DNA of 64,000 nucleotides from Cellvibrio mixtus subsp. mixtus J3-8 (GTDB taxonomy: Bacteria; Pseudomonadota; Gammaproteobacteria; Pseudomonadales; Cellvibrionaceae). Position 1 is the first letter of the stretch, and every line of letters starts with the position of its first letter. The position numbers were made by a program, and so were the translations under genes. The stretch lies in contig NZ_KN266212.1 in NCBI RefSeq assembly GCF_000766945.1, forward strand, positions 170,541 through 234,540. Reading direction: 5' to 3'. Below, in pieces: positions 27,272 to 35,733 of the stretch. Below the pieces are notes generated by a model. It saw nothing but the letters and a program-made list of their open reading frames with translations. It was not told the origin of the DNA and made no database searches.

Positions 27272-28483
27272 ATGTCTTATCAAGGTTTTGGTGCACTCTT
27301 TCCGAAAAAAGAAATGCTGGGTTTTCTGGTGCTGGCAATTATCCTTGCGGTGATATTGCCACTCACACTGGATATTTTCCGCCTCAATCTCGTCGGCAAA
27401 TATTTAACTTACGCATTCGTTGCTGTTGGTCTGGTGTTGTGTTGGGGTTACGGTGGGATTTTAAGTTTAGGGCAGGGCGTGTTTTTTGGCTTGGGCGGTT
27501 ATGCCATGGCGATGTTTTTAAAGCTGGAAGCGTCTGATCCCGAAAGCACTAAAATCCAATCCACACCCGGCATTCCCGATTTTATGGACTGGAACCAGCT
27601 CACTGAATTGCCCTTTTTCTGGGAGCCCTTCCACAGTTTCGGTTTTACGCTGGCGGCGATTATTTTGTTGCCGTGCATTTTCGGTTACATCATCGGCGTA
27701 GCCATGTTTAAACGTCGTGTGGGCGGTGTGTATTTCGCGATTATCACGCAAGCACTGGCCGCAATCCTCACGATTTTAATTATCGGCCAGCAAGGTTATA
27801 CCGGCGGCGTGAATGGTATGACAGATTTGCGCACGCTCCACGGTTTTGATATCCGCACCGATAGCGCCAAATATTTCTTCTACTTCTTGTGTGTTGCTTT
27901 GTTATTTGCCTGCCTCTTTGCCGCACAATTTATTCGCAAAAGTAAATTGGGCCGCTTATTGGTGGCGATGCGCGATAAAGAAGATCGAGTGCGTTTCTCC
28001 GGCTATGACGTTGCCAATTTTAAAATCTTTGTGTTCTGCATTGGCGGTGTTTTCGCTGCAATCGGCGGTGCGATGTTTACTTTGCAAGTGGGCTTCATGT
28101 CGCCAACGCTAGTAGGAATTGTACCTTCGATTGAAATGGTAATTTTCTGCGCCGTGGGTGGCCGCCTCTCAATCATCGGTGCGGTATACGGTGCATTGAT
28201 TGTTAACGCCGCAAAAACATCTTTTTCCGAAAGTTTCCCCGAATTATGGTTGTTCGCGATGGGCGGATTGTTTATCGCCGTAGTAATGGCATTCCCCAAT
28301 GGTTTGGCGGGTTTGTATAACACTTATGCGGCACCCAAGGTGGATGCGCTTTTTGCGAAAGTTTTCAGCAAAAAGCCGGCGGTAGCTGCGGCACCACCGC
28401 CGCCCGCTACGCCCCTCGTAAATAAGCCCGTTGCAACCAAAACGGAAACCCCGGTTATCCCACAAGGAGCACTCCATGAGTAG
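27272..28483 (+). CDS. urtC: Urea ABC transporter permease
   Basis: 403 residues, LivM-type permease. It opens with a hydrophobic segment (EMLGFLVLAIILAVILPLTL) and contains the family motifs GYGGILSLGQGVFFGLGGYA, YFAIITQALAAILTILI, GFDIRTDSAKYFFYFL and RDKEDRVRFSGYDVANFKIF, followed by IEMVIFCAVGGRLSIIGAVY. The C-terminal tail (about 365-403) is Ala/Pro-rich and soluble and is not needed for the fold. The GTAA-type spacing to urtB is short, and its stop overlaps the start of urtD by 8 bp. It pairs with UrtB to form the urea translocation channel. Confidence 0.96.
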   Translation: MSYQGFGALFPKKEMLGFLVLAIILAVILPLTLDIFRLNLVGKYLTYAFVAVGLVLCWGYGGILSLGQGVFFGLGGYAMAMFLKLEASDPESTKIQSTPGIPDFMDWNQLTELPFFWEPFHSFGFTLAAIILLPCIFGYIIGVAMFKRRVGGVYFAIITQALAAILTILIIGQQGYTGGVNGMTDLRTLHGFDIRTDSAKYFFYFLCVALLFACLFAAQFIRKSKLGRLLVAMRDKEDRVRFSGYDVANFKIFVFCIGGVFAAIGGAMFTLQVGFMSPTLVGIVPSIEMVIFCAVGGRLSIIGAVYGALIVNAAKTSFSESFPELWLFAMGGLFIAVVMAFPNGLAGLYNTYAAPKVDALFAKVFSKKPAVAAAPPPPATPLVNKPVATKTETPVIPQGALHE

Positions 28484-29222
28484 CAATACAGATTTTGTGC
28501 TTGCTGTTGAAGGGCTCACGGTTTCCTTCGATGGTTTCAAGGCGGTAAATGACTTAACGTTTTACGTGGATGAAAATGAAATCCGCGTAATTATCGGGCC
28601 TAATGGTGCGGGCAAAACGACCGTGCTGGATTTAATTTGCGGCCGCACCAAAGCCACTGACGGCTCGATCAAATTCCGCAATCGCGAATTAACCAAATTG
28701 CGCGAACACGAAATTGTCAAAGCCGGTGTTGGCAGGAAATTCCAGAATCCGTCTATTTACGGTGATCTCACTGTATTTGAAAACCTGGAAATTTCCTTTC
28801 CCCGTGGCCGTTCCGTATTTGGAGCGCTCGCCTTCAAGCGCGATGAAGAAGTCATCAGCAAGGTCCATGAAGTGGCCAACATGATTTTCCTGGGCGACCA
28901 GTTGGACCGACAAGCCGAGTTGCTCAGCCATGGACAAAAGCAGTGGTTGGAAATCGGCATGTTGCTTATGCAAGACCCTGATTTGCTAATGCTCGATGAA
29001 CCGGTTGCAGGCATGTCGGTTGGCGAGCGCCAGCAAACAGCGGAATTGTTACGCAGCATTATTAAAGACCGCTCGGTGATTGTGATTGAACACGATATGC
29101 AATTCGTTGCGCAAATCGCTGACAAGGTCACGGTATTGCACCAGGGGAAAATTCTCGCCGAAGGTTCAGTCGATAAAGTGAAGAATGATCCGAAGGTGAT
29201 TGAAGTCTATCTTGGTCACTAA
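28476..29222 (+). CDS. urtD: Urea ABC transporter ATP-binding protein UrtD
   Basis: 248 residues from ATG 28476, chosen because AAGGAG lies 6 nt upstream and the family start aligns here; it overlaps the end of urtC. LivG-type ATPase: Walker A GPNGAGKTTVLDLICG, Q-loop GVGRKFQNPSIYGDLTV, signature LSHGQKQWLEIGMLL (with SHGQ in place of SGGQ, as is typical of UrtD), Walker B LLMLDEPVAGMS, and switch His in IVIEHDMQFV. It energises urea uptake together with UrtE, whose gene begins 20 bp downstream. Confidence 0.96.
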   Translation: MSSNTDFVLAVEGLTVSFDGFKAVNDLTFYVDENEIRVIIGPNGAGKTTVLDLICGRTKATDGSIKFRNRELTKLREHEIVKAGVGRKFQNPSIYGDLTVFENLEISFPRGRSVFGALAFKRDEEVISKVHEVANMIFLGDQLDRQAELLSHGQKQWLEIGMLLMQDPDLLMLDEPVAGMSVGERQQTAELLRSIIKDRSVIVIEHDMQFVAQIADKVTVLHQGKILAEGSVDKVKNDPKVIEVYLGH

Positions 29223-29242
29223 TTACTTATGAGGAATTAATT

Positions 29243-29932
29243 ATGTTAGCTGTATCTGATTACCGCGTAAGTTATGGCCAAAGCGAAGTGTTGCACGGAT
29301 TGAATTTTAAAGTGAAGCCGCGCGAAATTGTGGCGGTGATGGGGCGCAATGGCATGGGCAAAACCACCTTGATGAAATCATTAATGGGTGTTATTCCCAG
29401 CTCCGGTGGCAGCGTTAAACTGGATGGTAAAGAAGTCAGCCAGTTGAAAAGTTTTCAGCGAGTTGCTAACGGTTTTGGTTTTGTGCCGCAAGGGCGTATG
29501 ATTTTTTCCAGTATGACCGTGAAAGAAAATATTGAAACCGGATTAACCACTACCAAAAAACGTTCGGTACCAAAAGAACTTTACGATATGTTCCCGGTAT
29601 TGCAGGAAATGCGCAGCCGTCGCGGTGGAAATTTATCGGGCGGGCAGCAGCAACAATTGGCTATCGCGCGCGCCTTAGCAAGTGATCCCAAATTGTTATT
29701 CCTGGATGAACCCACCGAAGGAATCCAGCCATCAATCATTCGCGAAATGGGGCGCACCCTGAAAGCCATTCGTGACCAACGTGGACTTTCAATTGTTGTT
29801 TCCGAACAGGTATTAAGTTTTGCACTGGATATTGCCGATAGAATCCTGGTGATTGAGAAAGGCCAGATTGTGCATGAAGAATTACGGGAGACAGTAAACG
29901 AAGCGAAAGTGGCTTCCTATTTGTCAGTGTGA
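29243..29932 (+). CDS. urtE: Urea ABC transporter ATP-binding protein UrtE
   Basis: 229 residues. LivF-type ATPase: Walker A GRNGMGKTTLMKSLMG, the UrtE-typical FGFVPQGRMIFSSMTVKENI, signature NLSGGQQQQLAIARAL, Walker B LLFLDEPTEGIQPSI, then IVVSEQVLSFALDIADR in the switch region with Glu-Gln in place of the usual His-Asp or Glu-His, as in relatives. GAGGAA 7 nt upstream supports the ATG. It is the last gene of the urt operon and is followed by an intrinsic terminator. No urease genes follow within the window, so imported urea must be handled by enzymes encoded elsewhere. Confidence 0.96.
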   Translation: MLAVSDYRVSYGQSEVLHGLNFKVKPREIVAVMGRNGMGKTTLMKSLMGVIPSSGGSVKLDGKEVSQLKSFQRVANGFGFVPQGRMIFSSMTVKENIETGLTTTKKRSVPKELYDMFPVLQEMRSRRGGNLSGGQQQQLAIARALASDPKLLFLDEPTEGIQPSIIREMGRTLKAIRDQRGLSIVVSEQVLSFALDIADRILVIEKGQIVHEELRETVNEAKVASYLSV

Positions 29933-29983
29933 TTTTTTATCGACATAGTTTTTAATGTAGACCCTGGATGATACTTCAGCTTC

Positions 29984-30024
29984 AGCCAGCTTTCGCTAAG
30001 TCTCGGGCGATCGCTGGCTTTTTT
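29984..30024 (+). terminator. Rho-independent terminator of the urt operon
   Basis: AGCCAGC pairs with GCTGGCT over a structured 22-nt loop (an inner CGC/GCG pairing is possible), followed by a run of six T. It lies 51 bp past the urtE stop. Confidence 0.8.
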
Positions 30025-30056
30025 CCTCCTATTGATAGCGTAAATCACGTCATTGC

Positions 30057-30389
30057 TTAATCATTTCTATCCGGCGGTGGTTCGCGCCCATCTTGCCCGC
30101 CTTCGGGCGGCTCCGGCATATTATCTGGCTTGCACGCCAGTGTTGCTGTTTCACCGCGTCGCGGAGGCAAGCTACAGATACCATTAATTAATTCATCATT
30201 GCGTCCTGCAAAACTGCATGGATCATTTTCCACCAACCCTTTGCACGCCAGCAGTGCTTCTTCCGGTGGGCCAACACGTTTTCCATCCCGTTCCGGTTGC
30301 TGGTTTTCAACGGCATATACCGGTTGCAACACTATATGTAAAAAAATGCCGGCAATACCAGCAGTTTTAAGTAGTTGGGATGATGCCAT
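30057..30389 (-). CDS. Small secreted four-cysteine protein of unknown function
   Basis: 110 residues with a signal peptide (TAGIAGIFLHIVLQPVYA). The mature part is short and polar and carries four Cys in the pattern LLACKG, DPCSFAGR, NGICSLPP and TLACKP; the PCSF-x-GR...G-x-C...LACKP arrangement recurs in small periplasmic proteins that I recognise only as uncharacterised. Two disulphides are likely. The C-terminus is Pro/Glu/Gly-rich. The frame begins at 30389; AGGTACC lies upstream. It sits on the minus strand between the urt terminator and the divergent formamidase gene, so it may share regulation with one of them. A + strand frame covering the same bases (30130-30417) lacks a signal peptide and is judged a shadow. 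Confidence 0.7.
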   Translation of the reverse strand: MASSQLLKTAGIAGIFLHIVLQPVYAVENQQPERDGKRVGPPEEALLACKGLVENDPCSFAGRNDELINGICSLPPRRGETATLACKPDNMPEPPEGGQDGREPPPDRND

Positions 30390-30650
30390 AGGTACCTCGT
30401 ACAGATTACTTTATTAACGTTACCCATGAGATAAATCAAACGGTTGTTGGTTCAGCAGAATCAGTGTGTATCACAGTCTTTGCACAATTGATGAGTGCGC
30501 GCGCGCACCTGAAATTTGGTTATGTATGTTTGTCTATGGGGTGAATGACGTATAGGCGCGCGCTATTTGTCGTATTGAGAGTATGCGCCTTGCGCCAGAT
30601 ACTGACCCTGTTCCGCGACGAATTGTCCAACCTACACCAGGAGTCAGACC

Positions 30651-31880
30651 ATGGCTGAAACGATTATCAAAATAGATTTAAAAAAAACTCCCTACGAGAA
30701 TGAAAATATCCACAATCGCTGGCATCCGGATATTCCCATGGCGGCGACGGTAAAACCTGGTGCGGATTTTATTATCGAATGCTACGACTGGACCGGTGGG
30801 CAAATCGCTAACAATGACAGCGCGGATGACGTGCGCGATGTGGATTTGTCACAAGTACATTTCCTTTCCGGCCCGGTGGGTGTGGAAGGCGCAGAGCCTG
30901 GCGATTTACTGGTGGTGGATATTCTGGATATCGGCGCATTCCAGGAAAGCCTGTGGGGCTTTAACGGATTTTTCTCCAAGCAAAATGGCGGCGGGTTTTT
31001 AACAGAACATTTTCCGGAAGCGCAAAAATCGATTTGGGATTTTAATGGTATGTTTACCAAATCCCGCCATGTGCCCAATGTGGAATTTGCGGGCTTAATC
31101 CATCCCGGTTTGATTGGTTGCTTGCCCTCCAAAGAAATGCTGCTGGAGTGGAACAAACGCGAAAAAGAACTTTACGATACCGAACCTGAGCGTGTGCCTG
31201 CATTGGCAACATTGCCTTACGCCGATACGGCACACATGGGCAAATTAAGTGGTGATGCGGCCAAGGCCGCTGCCGCTGAAGGTGCGCGCACTGTACCGCC
31301 GCGTGAACACGGTGGTAACTGCGATATTAAAGATTTATCGCGCGGCTCAAAAATTTATTTCCCGGTGTATGTGAAAGGTGGCGGGCTCTCGGTCGGCGAT
31401 TTGCATTTCAGTCAGGGCGACGGTGAAATTACGTTTTGCGGCGCAATCGAAATGGCGGGCTGGATTCACTTGCGTGTAAATTTAATTAAAGACGGTATGG
31501 CGAAATACGGGATCAAAAATCCTATCTTCAAGCCGAGCCCAATCGCACCCAAATACGACGATTACCTGATCTTTGAAGGTATTTCTGTCGATGAATATGG
31601 CGAGCAACATTATCTGGATGTTCATGTTGCCTATCGCCAGGCGTGTTTGAATGCAATTAATTATTTAACCAAATTTGGTTACAGCAAAGCCCAGGCATAC
31701 GCGATCCTTGGTTGTGCGCCGGTGCAAGGGCATATTTCCGGTGTGGTGGATATTCCGAATGCCTGTGCAACATTATGGTTGCCCACAGATATTTTTGATT
31801 TCGATGTGAATCCTACGGCGGAAGGCCCGACGAAAAAGGTTACACCGGGTACTGATGTCCCGCTTTCGAAAGATAAATAG
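30651..31880 (+). CDS. fmdA: Formamidase
   Basis: 409 residues of the acetamidase/formamidase family (PF03069), which hydrolyses formamide to formate and ammonia. Recognisable blocks are the N-terminus TIIKIDLKKTPYENENIHNR, RWHPDIPMAATVKPGADF, GPVGVEGAEPGDLLVVDILD, the Gly-rich VPPREHGGNCDIKDLSRGSK (with the active-site His-Gly-Gly-Asn region), VKGGGLSVGDLHFSQGDGE, and YAILGCAPVQGHISGVVDIP. It is a cytoplasmic homomultimer. CAGGAG 6-9 nt upstream supports the ATG. It is followed by a palindromic repeat element and then fmdB. The ammonia produced fits the nearby urea and nitrate uptake genes. The 261-bp upstream gap holds its promoter. Confidence 0.97.
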   Translation: MAETIIKIDLKKTPYENENIHNRWHPDIPMAATVKPGADFIIECYDWTGGQIANNDSADDVRDVDLSQVHFLSGPVGVEGAEPGDLLVVDILDIGAFQESLWGFNGFFSKQNGGGFLTEHFPEAQKSIWDFNGMFTKSRHVPNVEFAGLIHPGLIGCLPSKEMLLEWNKREKELYDTEPERVPALATLPYADTAHMGKLSGDAAKAAAAEGARTVPPREHGGNCDIKDLSRGSKIYFPVYVKGGGLSVGDLHFSQGDGEITFCGAIEMAGWIHLRVNLIKDGMAKYGIKNPIFKPSPIAPKYDDYLIFEGISVDEYGEQHYLDVHVAYRQACLNAINYLTKFGYSKAQAYAILGCAPVQGHISGVVDIPNACATLWLPTDIFDFDVNPTAEGPTKKVTPGTDVPLSKDK

Positions 31881-31931
31881 TGGTGAGATAGAGTCACTTT
31901 TATTTTTTCGATGCAGGTAGGATCTGTTGAG

Positions 31932-32035
31932 GTGGGATCCGGCATTTGCTTCGGGACCGTGCGCAGCATGGATGCTGCGCCCGAGCCTACAGGGATGTAT
32001 TCACGGCGTGTCCCGAAGTGAATGACGGAGCCCGC
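31932..32035. repeat. Long-armed palindromic intergenic element, copy 2
   Basis: Imperfect 26-bp arms (left 31932-31957, right 32010-32035; the innermost CTTCGGGAC matches perfectly). Inside is a strong hairpin, GCGCAGCAT-GG-ATGCTGCGC, followed by the core CCTACAGGGATGTATTCACG then GCGTGTC. It lies between fmdA and fmdB. Confidence 0.85.
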
Positions 32036-32071
32036 CCTGCGAAAATCTAATTATGCCAGTGAGGTTTTGTA

Positions 32072-32440
32072 ATGCCTGTTTACGACTACAAATGCGCCGA
32101 CCATGGGTTGTTTTACGAATTAGCCGCAATGGAAGATTCCAGCAAACCCATGGCGTGCCCGGAGTGTGCAAAATTATGCGCGCGGGTAATTATGCTCGCA
32201 CCGGAATTCCTGGATATGAAAAAAGAAAACCGCATGGCCCATCAACGCAATGAAACGGCGATGAATGCCCCGGTTTTTTCGACGCCTGACTATCGCGCTG
32301 AACAACAAGCGCGACGCGAGCATAAACACGGTAAAGGCTGCGGTTGCGGTGATAAGCCGATTCGCAAATCCAACCTGATGTACACCGCTGGCGGGAATAA
32401 AATGTTTCCCTCCATGCGCCCGTGGATGATTAGCCATTAA
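32072..32440 (+). CDS. fmdB: FmdB-family zinc ribbon protein
   Basis: 122 residues. The N-terminus MPVYDYKCADHGLFYELAAM is that of the FmdB family (CxxC_CXXC_SSSS, PF09723), with a zinc ribbon built from KCADHG and ACPECAKLC; the first knuckle has Cys-x2-His instead of the common Cys-x2-Cys. The C-terminal extension contains a His/Cys-rich stretch (EHKHGKGCGCGDKP), which could bind a second metal. FmdB was first noted as a regulator of formamidase in Methylophilus; its position after fmdA supports the same role here. GAGG before the ATG is usable. The alternative frame starting at 32053 overlaps and is a shadow. Confidence 0.92.
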   Translation: MPVYDYKCADHGLFYELAAMEDSSKPMACPECAKLCARVIMLAPEFLDMKKENRMAHQRNETAMNAPVFSTPDYRAEQQARREHKHGKGCGCGDKPIRKSNLMYTAGGNKMFPSMRPWMISH

Positions 32441-32444
32441 TTAA

Positions 32445-32475
32445 TTCTTGCTGCGTTTTTTTCACGCAGCAAGAA
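32445..32475. terminator. Bidirectional terminator between fmdB and a TonB receptor gene
   Basis: TTCTTGCTGCGT, loop of six T and a C, then ACGCAGCAAGAA: a perfect 12-bp stem between two convergent genes. T-rich flanks are short. Confidence 0.7.
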
Positions 32476-32492
32476 ATTATGTTGCTTGTCGA

Positions 32493-35342
32493 TTAAAAGA
32501 ATTTGCTACTCAAGCTCACGCCGATCCAGCGCGGCTCGCTGGGTGAAAAACTGTTCCAGTCGTAAAGGCTGCCGTACTCCACCTCAAACAGGTTGCGCAC
32601 AATCAGGGTGAAATCGACTTTACGATTATTGGTGGCGATACCAATGGCGAGGTCCGTCAATCCATAACCATCCTGTTTTGCATAACGGGATAACGAGGTA
32701 TTGGGATTAAAACTGCTCACATAGTTGTAATTGATATTGCCGTGCAATTCGTTATCCCCGAAAACCAATTCGGTATGCTCAAGTGAAATATTGAACGAGA
32801 CTTTGGAGGCACCGGCGATGGTTTTGCCGCTGACATCGTAATAGGGCGGGGCCGATAGCAGGCCACCTAATTCCGGTGGTTTAGCCGCGTACTGGAAATC
32901 TTTATAGCGGGGGTCGCTGTACGCGCCGGCAAAACGCAGCGTAGTGTTATTGAGTGTATAGGCTGCATCAAACTCAATGCCCCTGGCAGTAATTTTTGGA
33001 ACATTACCCAAGCCTGCGGTATAAGCCGGTTTGCCATCGTCATTAATCCGGGTCTGTTCAGCATCGTAATAATAAAGTGATTGGATGTAATTATTGATAT
33101 CCAGATAATAGATGCTGGTGCTGAGGATTAAATTATCGTTCAGTAAATTAGCTTTCCAGCCCAAATCATAGTTATCCGTTTTTTCTGCTTTCGTCAGCGC
33201 CGATTTTCCGCCTTCCTTGGTCGCTCCCACAATTTGTGAAACCCCGGCTTTTTCTCCGTGCTGCCAGGAAAAATAAACCGTGTGGTTATCATTGAGTTGA
33301 AAGCTCGGGCTTATATTGGCCCCGGTTAATACATCATCAAAGGGTTCTGCGGCTGTAGTTTGATAAACACCGCCGATTCGCGCGGCACGTATCGCTTTGG
33401 CTTGCGCCACCTGATTTTTTTGTATGGCATTAAGGCTCCCATAATTGGGTACTTTAAAATATTTGAGTGCAACGGAATCCGCCAGGGCTAATTGCGCGAG
33501 CGAATTTTTTGTTAGATCTATATCACCTTTAGCGTCGCTATCAAATCCGCCAAGTTGCACGTTGTTTACCGAAACCGGATTTAATTCGGGCGCATAACCT
33601 TGATGGGAAATATAACTGGCAGATTGCAATTGATGCGATTTTTCATCTGACACACGTAAACCAAAATTAATGCTGATACGTTCAGTAGGGCTCCAATCAA
33701 TATTGCCAAACCAGGCTAATTTATCGCCATCAGTTTTTGTATGTGCTGCGATATTCAAACGGTCAACGGAGTTAAGTAACAAATAACGGCCAGCGGCGTC
33801 GGTATCCAATGCCTTGTATTGAGTTACAGTGGCATAGTAAGCGCCTGCGTCTGAACCAAAACGGGTTCCCCACCCGGGTTGCCCGGTGCGTGCTTCTGTA
33901 TGCAAATAAAAAATACCGGTTTTGTAATTAAACTTCCCGAAATCTGTTTCAATATCAGAGGAGGAAATACTGAATTCTTCACTCAGTTGTTTGTAATTGT
34001 TCCAGGCTTGCGAAGGCTCGCGCATGATGTCGAAGATATCGCGTAACCCGGTATTTTTACCGTGCCAGGCAAACGTAAAATCGCGTGCAGCGGTAATCGA
34101 ATTCAAGGTGTAATTGCCTAATTTCCAATTGAGTTCAAGAGATGCGCCGCCGGTGTCGCGCTCTTGTGGTGGGCCATCGCTGCGTTCAACGCGATTTTTT
34201 GTTCCATCGGGATCAAGGTAATTATAACTTTGGTCTTGTTTAAACCAACGCCGCTCTAGTCGTCCCGCTGGTTCCAGCTCTTGAACTACGGCGATAGGTA
34301 AACCGGTTTCCGGATTCAGTGTGTCATAGTAAGTTGGTGTTGCACGTGAAAATGCACCGAAAGACGAGGAACCGTATTCAGCACCTTTAGGTGTAAAATC
34401 CGCACTCAAATGCGCGCTGAAATTTTCATCCGGTGTCAGTAGTAACTGGATTTTTGCGGAGGTCCGGTCGCGGTTATACAGTGATTGGGTGATGTCATAA
34501 TGATTGATAAAAGGACCGTCGGCTTGCTCGCGTAAAAACGTCACACGATAAGCCAGCAGGTCATCTATCACCGCACCTCCAACAGCAGCGCGGGTGATTA
34601 AGGTATTGCGTTGCCCGGCGGTTATCGATGCTTGTACTTCATCGTCAAAAGTCGGCGCTTGGGTGCGAAACGTAATACGGCCATAGTTTGCAGCAAGGCC
34701 ACCTTGTGTTCCCTGGGCTCCGCGCGTCACAGCAACCGATTCCAGATCATAAAAATTAAAACTGCCGGCCATATCGGTAAACGCATAACTCACACCGTCA
34801 ACGCTCACGCCAATACCAGGATCTTGCGGGCTGCCACCGGGAAAACCAATTCCGCGTAACGATAAATTTTGCCCGGTTACCAGGCCGGTTTGGCCGGCGA
34901 TGCGCACATTGCCCAATTTTTTTAATACATCCTGAAACCGCGTCACTTCAAATTTTTCCAATTCATTACCTGACACGATTGAAATTGAAATGGGTGCATC
35001 TTTAACGCTGCGCAGTGGCACAATCACTTTTTTGCCCCCGACAATCACTTCTTCAATTCCCTGGGTATTGTTACGGCCAGCGGCGGTTGGTTCTTGCTCC
35101 AATAATTGATCCGGTGACAATTGATCCGCTGATGGTTGTGGTGCTGCTTGTGCGAGATCATCGTTAATTTCGGCTGGAGTAAAATTATCACTTTCGTCAA
35201 CAATGTCTTTCGCAGTGGGAGCCGCCACTACCGGAAGAGATAAACAACTGGATGCACTGATTGCCAATAAAAAAATACGAGTGCTCATTTTTTTGACTTG
35301 AATGGATAAATACTGATGGCGCAGTGCCGACTTCAGACGCAT
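32493..35342 (-). CDS. TonB-dependent outer membrane receptor
   Basis: 949 residues. The start at 35342 has AAAGGA 7-9 nt upstream; a later Met at 35288 lacks such a site. A signal peptide is seen at about 19-41 (IFLLAISASSCLSLPVVAA). A low-complexity acidic/Gln region follows before the plug (about 95-220: EEVIVGGKKVIVPLRSVKDA, FQDVLKKLGNVRIAGQTG, LSLRGIGFPGGSPQDPGIGV, ESVAVTRGAQGTQGG). The rest is a large 22-strand-type barrel ending LSSKFF with a C-terminal Phe. Its size and plug place it with the large receptors of Cellvibrio and related genera for siderophores or oligosaccharides. It is monocistronic and convergent with fmdB. No strong Fur box is seen upstream, so iron control is not supported. 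Confidence 0.93.
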   Translation of the reverse strand: MRLKSALRHQYLSIQVKKMSTRIFLLAISASSCLSLPVVAAPTAKDIVDESDNFTPAEINDDLAQAAPQPSADQLSPDQLLEQEPTAAGRNNTQGIEEVIVGGKKVIVPLRSVKDAPISISIVSGNELEKFEVTRFQDVLKKLGNVRIAGQTGLVTGQNLSLRGIGFPGGSPQDPGIGVSVDGVSYAFTDMAGSFNFYDLESVAVTRGAQGTQGGLAANYGRITFRTQAPTFDDEVQASITAGQRNTLITRAAVGGAVIDDLLAYRVTFLREQADGPFINHYDITQSLYNRDRTSAKIQLLLTPDENFSAHLSADFTPKGAEYGSSSFGAFSRATPTYYDTLNPETGLPIAVVQELEPAGRLERRWFKQDQSYNYLDPDGTKNRVERSDGPPQERDTGGASLELNWKLGNYTLNSITAARDFTFAWHGKNTGLRDIFDIMREPSQAWNNYKQLSEEFSISSSDIETDFGKFNYKTGIFYLHTEARTGQPGWGTRFGSDAGAYYATVTQYKALDTDAAGRYLLLNSVDRLNIAAHTKTDGDKLAWFGNIDWSPTERISINFGLRVSDEKSHQLQSASYISHQGYAPELNPVSVNNVQLGGFDSDAKGDIDLTKNSLAQLALADSVALKYFKVPNYGSLNAIQKNQVAQAKAIRAARIGGVYQTTAAEPFDDVLTGANISPSFQLNDNHTVYFSWQHGEKAGVSQIVGATKEGGKSALTKAEKTDNYDLGWKANLLNDNLILSTSIYYLDINNYIQSLYYYDAEQTRINDDGKPAYTAGLGNVPKITARGIEFDAAYTLNNTTLRFAGAYSDPRYKDFQYAAKPPELGGLLSAPPYYDVSGKTIAGASKVSFNISLEHTELVFGDNELHGNINYNYVSSFNPNTSLSRYAKQDGYGLTDLAIGIATNNRKVDFTLIVRNLFEVEYGSLYDWNSFSPSEPRWIGVSLSSKFF

Positions 35343-35733
35343 AAATTTTCCTTTCGCGAGGTTAATTAAAATACCGATGCAGGAGGAATTGCGATATCTA
35401 TGCCAAATAGCCGCGCTAGCTTTTACAAGAGAATGGAATGTATCGGGTAATTAAAATTGGGGAAATATAAATATTGCATTTGGTTTTTATGATGGTTTTT
35501 AGTGTTGATAAATAAAAAATTATTGCTGGATCTATTGCAATGCCTGGTTGAAATACGGTTTTCTGCGTAATTGTGCTCACTGATATTAGTGATAATCAAG
35601 CAGCAGTTTTTTTTATAAGGTGCGGAATTTATTAAAGGGGAAATTGCAGGCGTGCAACCGGGTGCGTTAAAACTAACAGCGTTGGCTGGAGAATAAATCT
35701 TATTGTTGAATACGCTCCAGCCCTACATTTTAA
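35343..35733. other. Intergenic region, no gene seen
   Basis: 391 bp between the TonB receptor start and the end of the metallo-beta-lactamase-fold gene. AT-rich. GGCTGGAG and CTCCAGCC at 35684-35691 and 35715-35722 could form a long-looped hairpin after the metallo-beta-lactamase gene. A partial Fur-like stretch at 35581-35599 (GATATTAGTGATAATCA) lies too far upstream to be persuasive. Confidence 0.4.

Noticed and set aside
30130..30417. Plus-strand frame opposite the small Cys protein
   Set aside because: No signal peptide or domain; the minus-strand frame has a convincing signal peptide and Cys pattern.
30469..30484. Sigma-54-like site upstream of fmdA (TATCACAGTCTTTGCA)
   Set aside because: The essential GG of the -24 element is missing, although the -12 part is good.
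35581..35599. Fur-box-like stretch upstream of the large TonB receptor gene
   Set aside because: Only a partial match and about 240 bp from the start codon.
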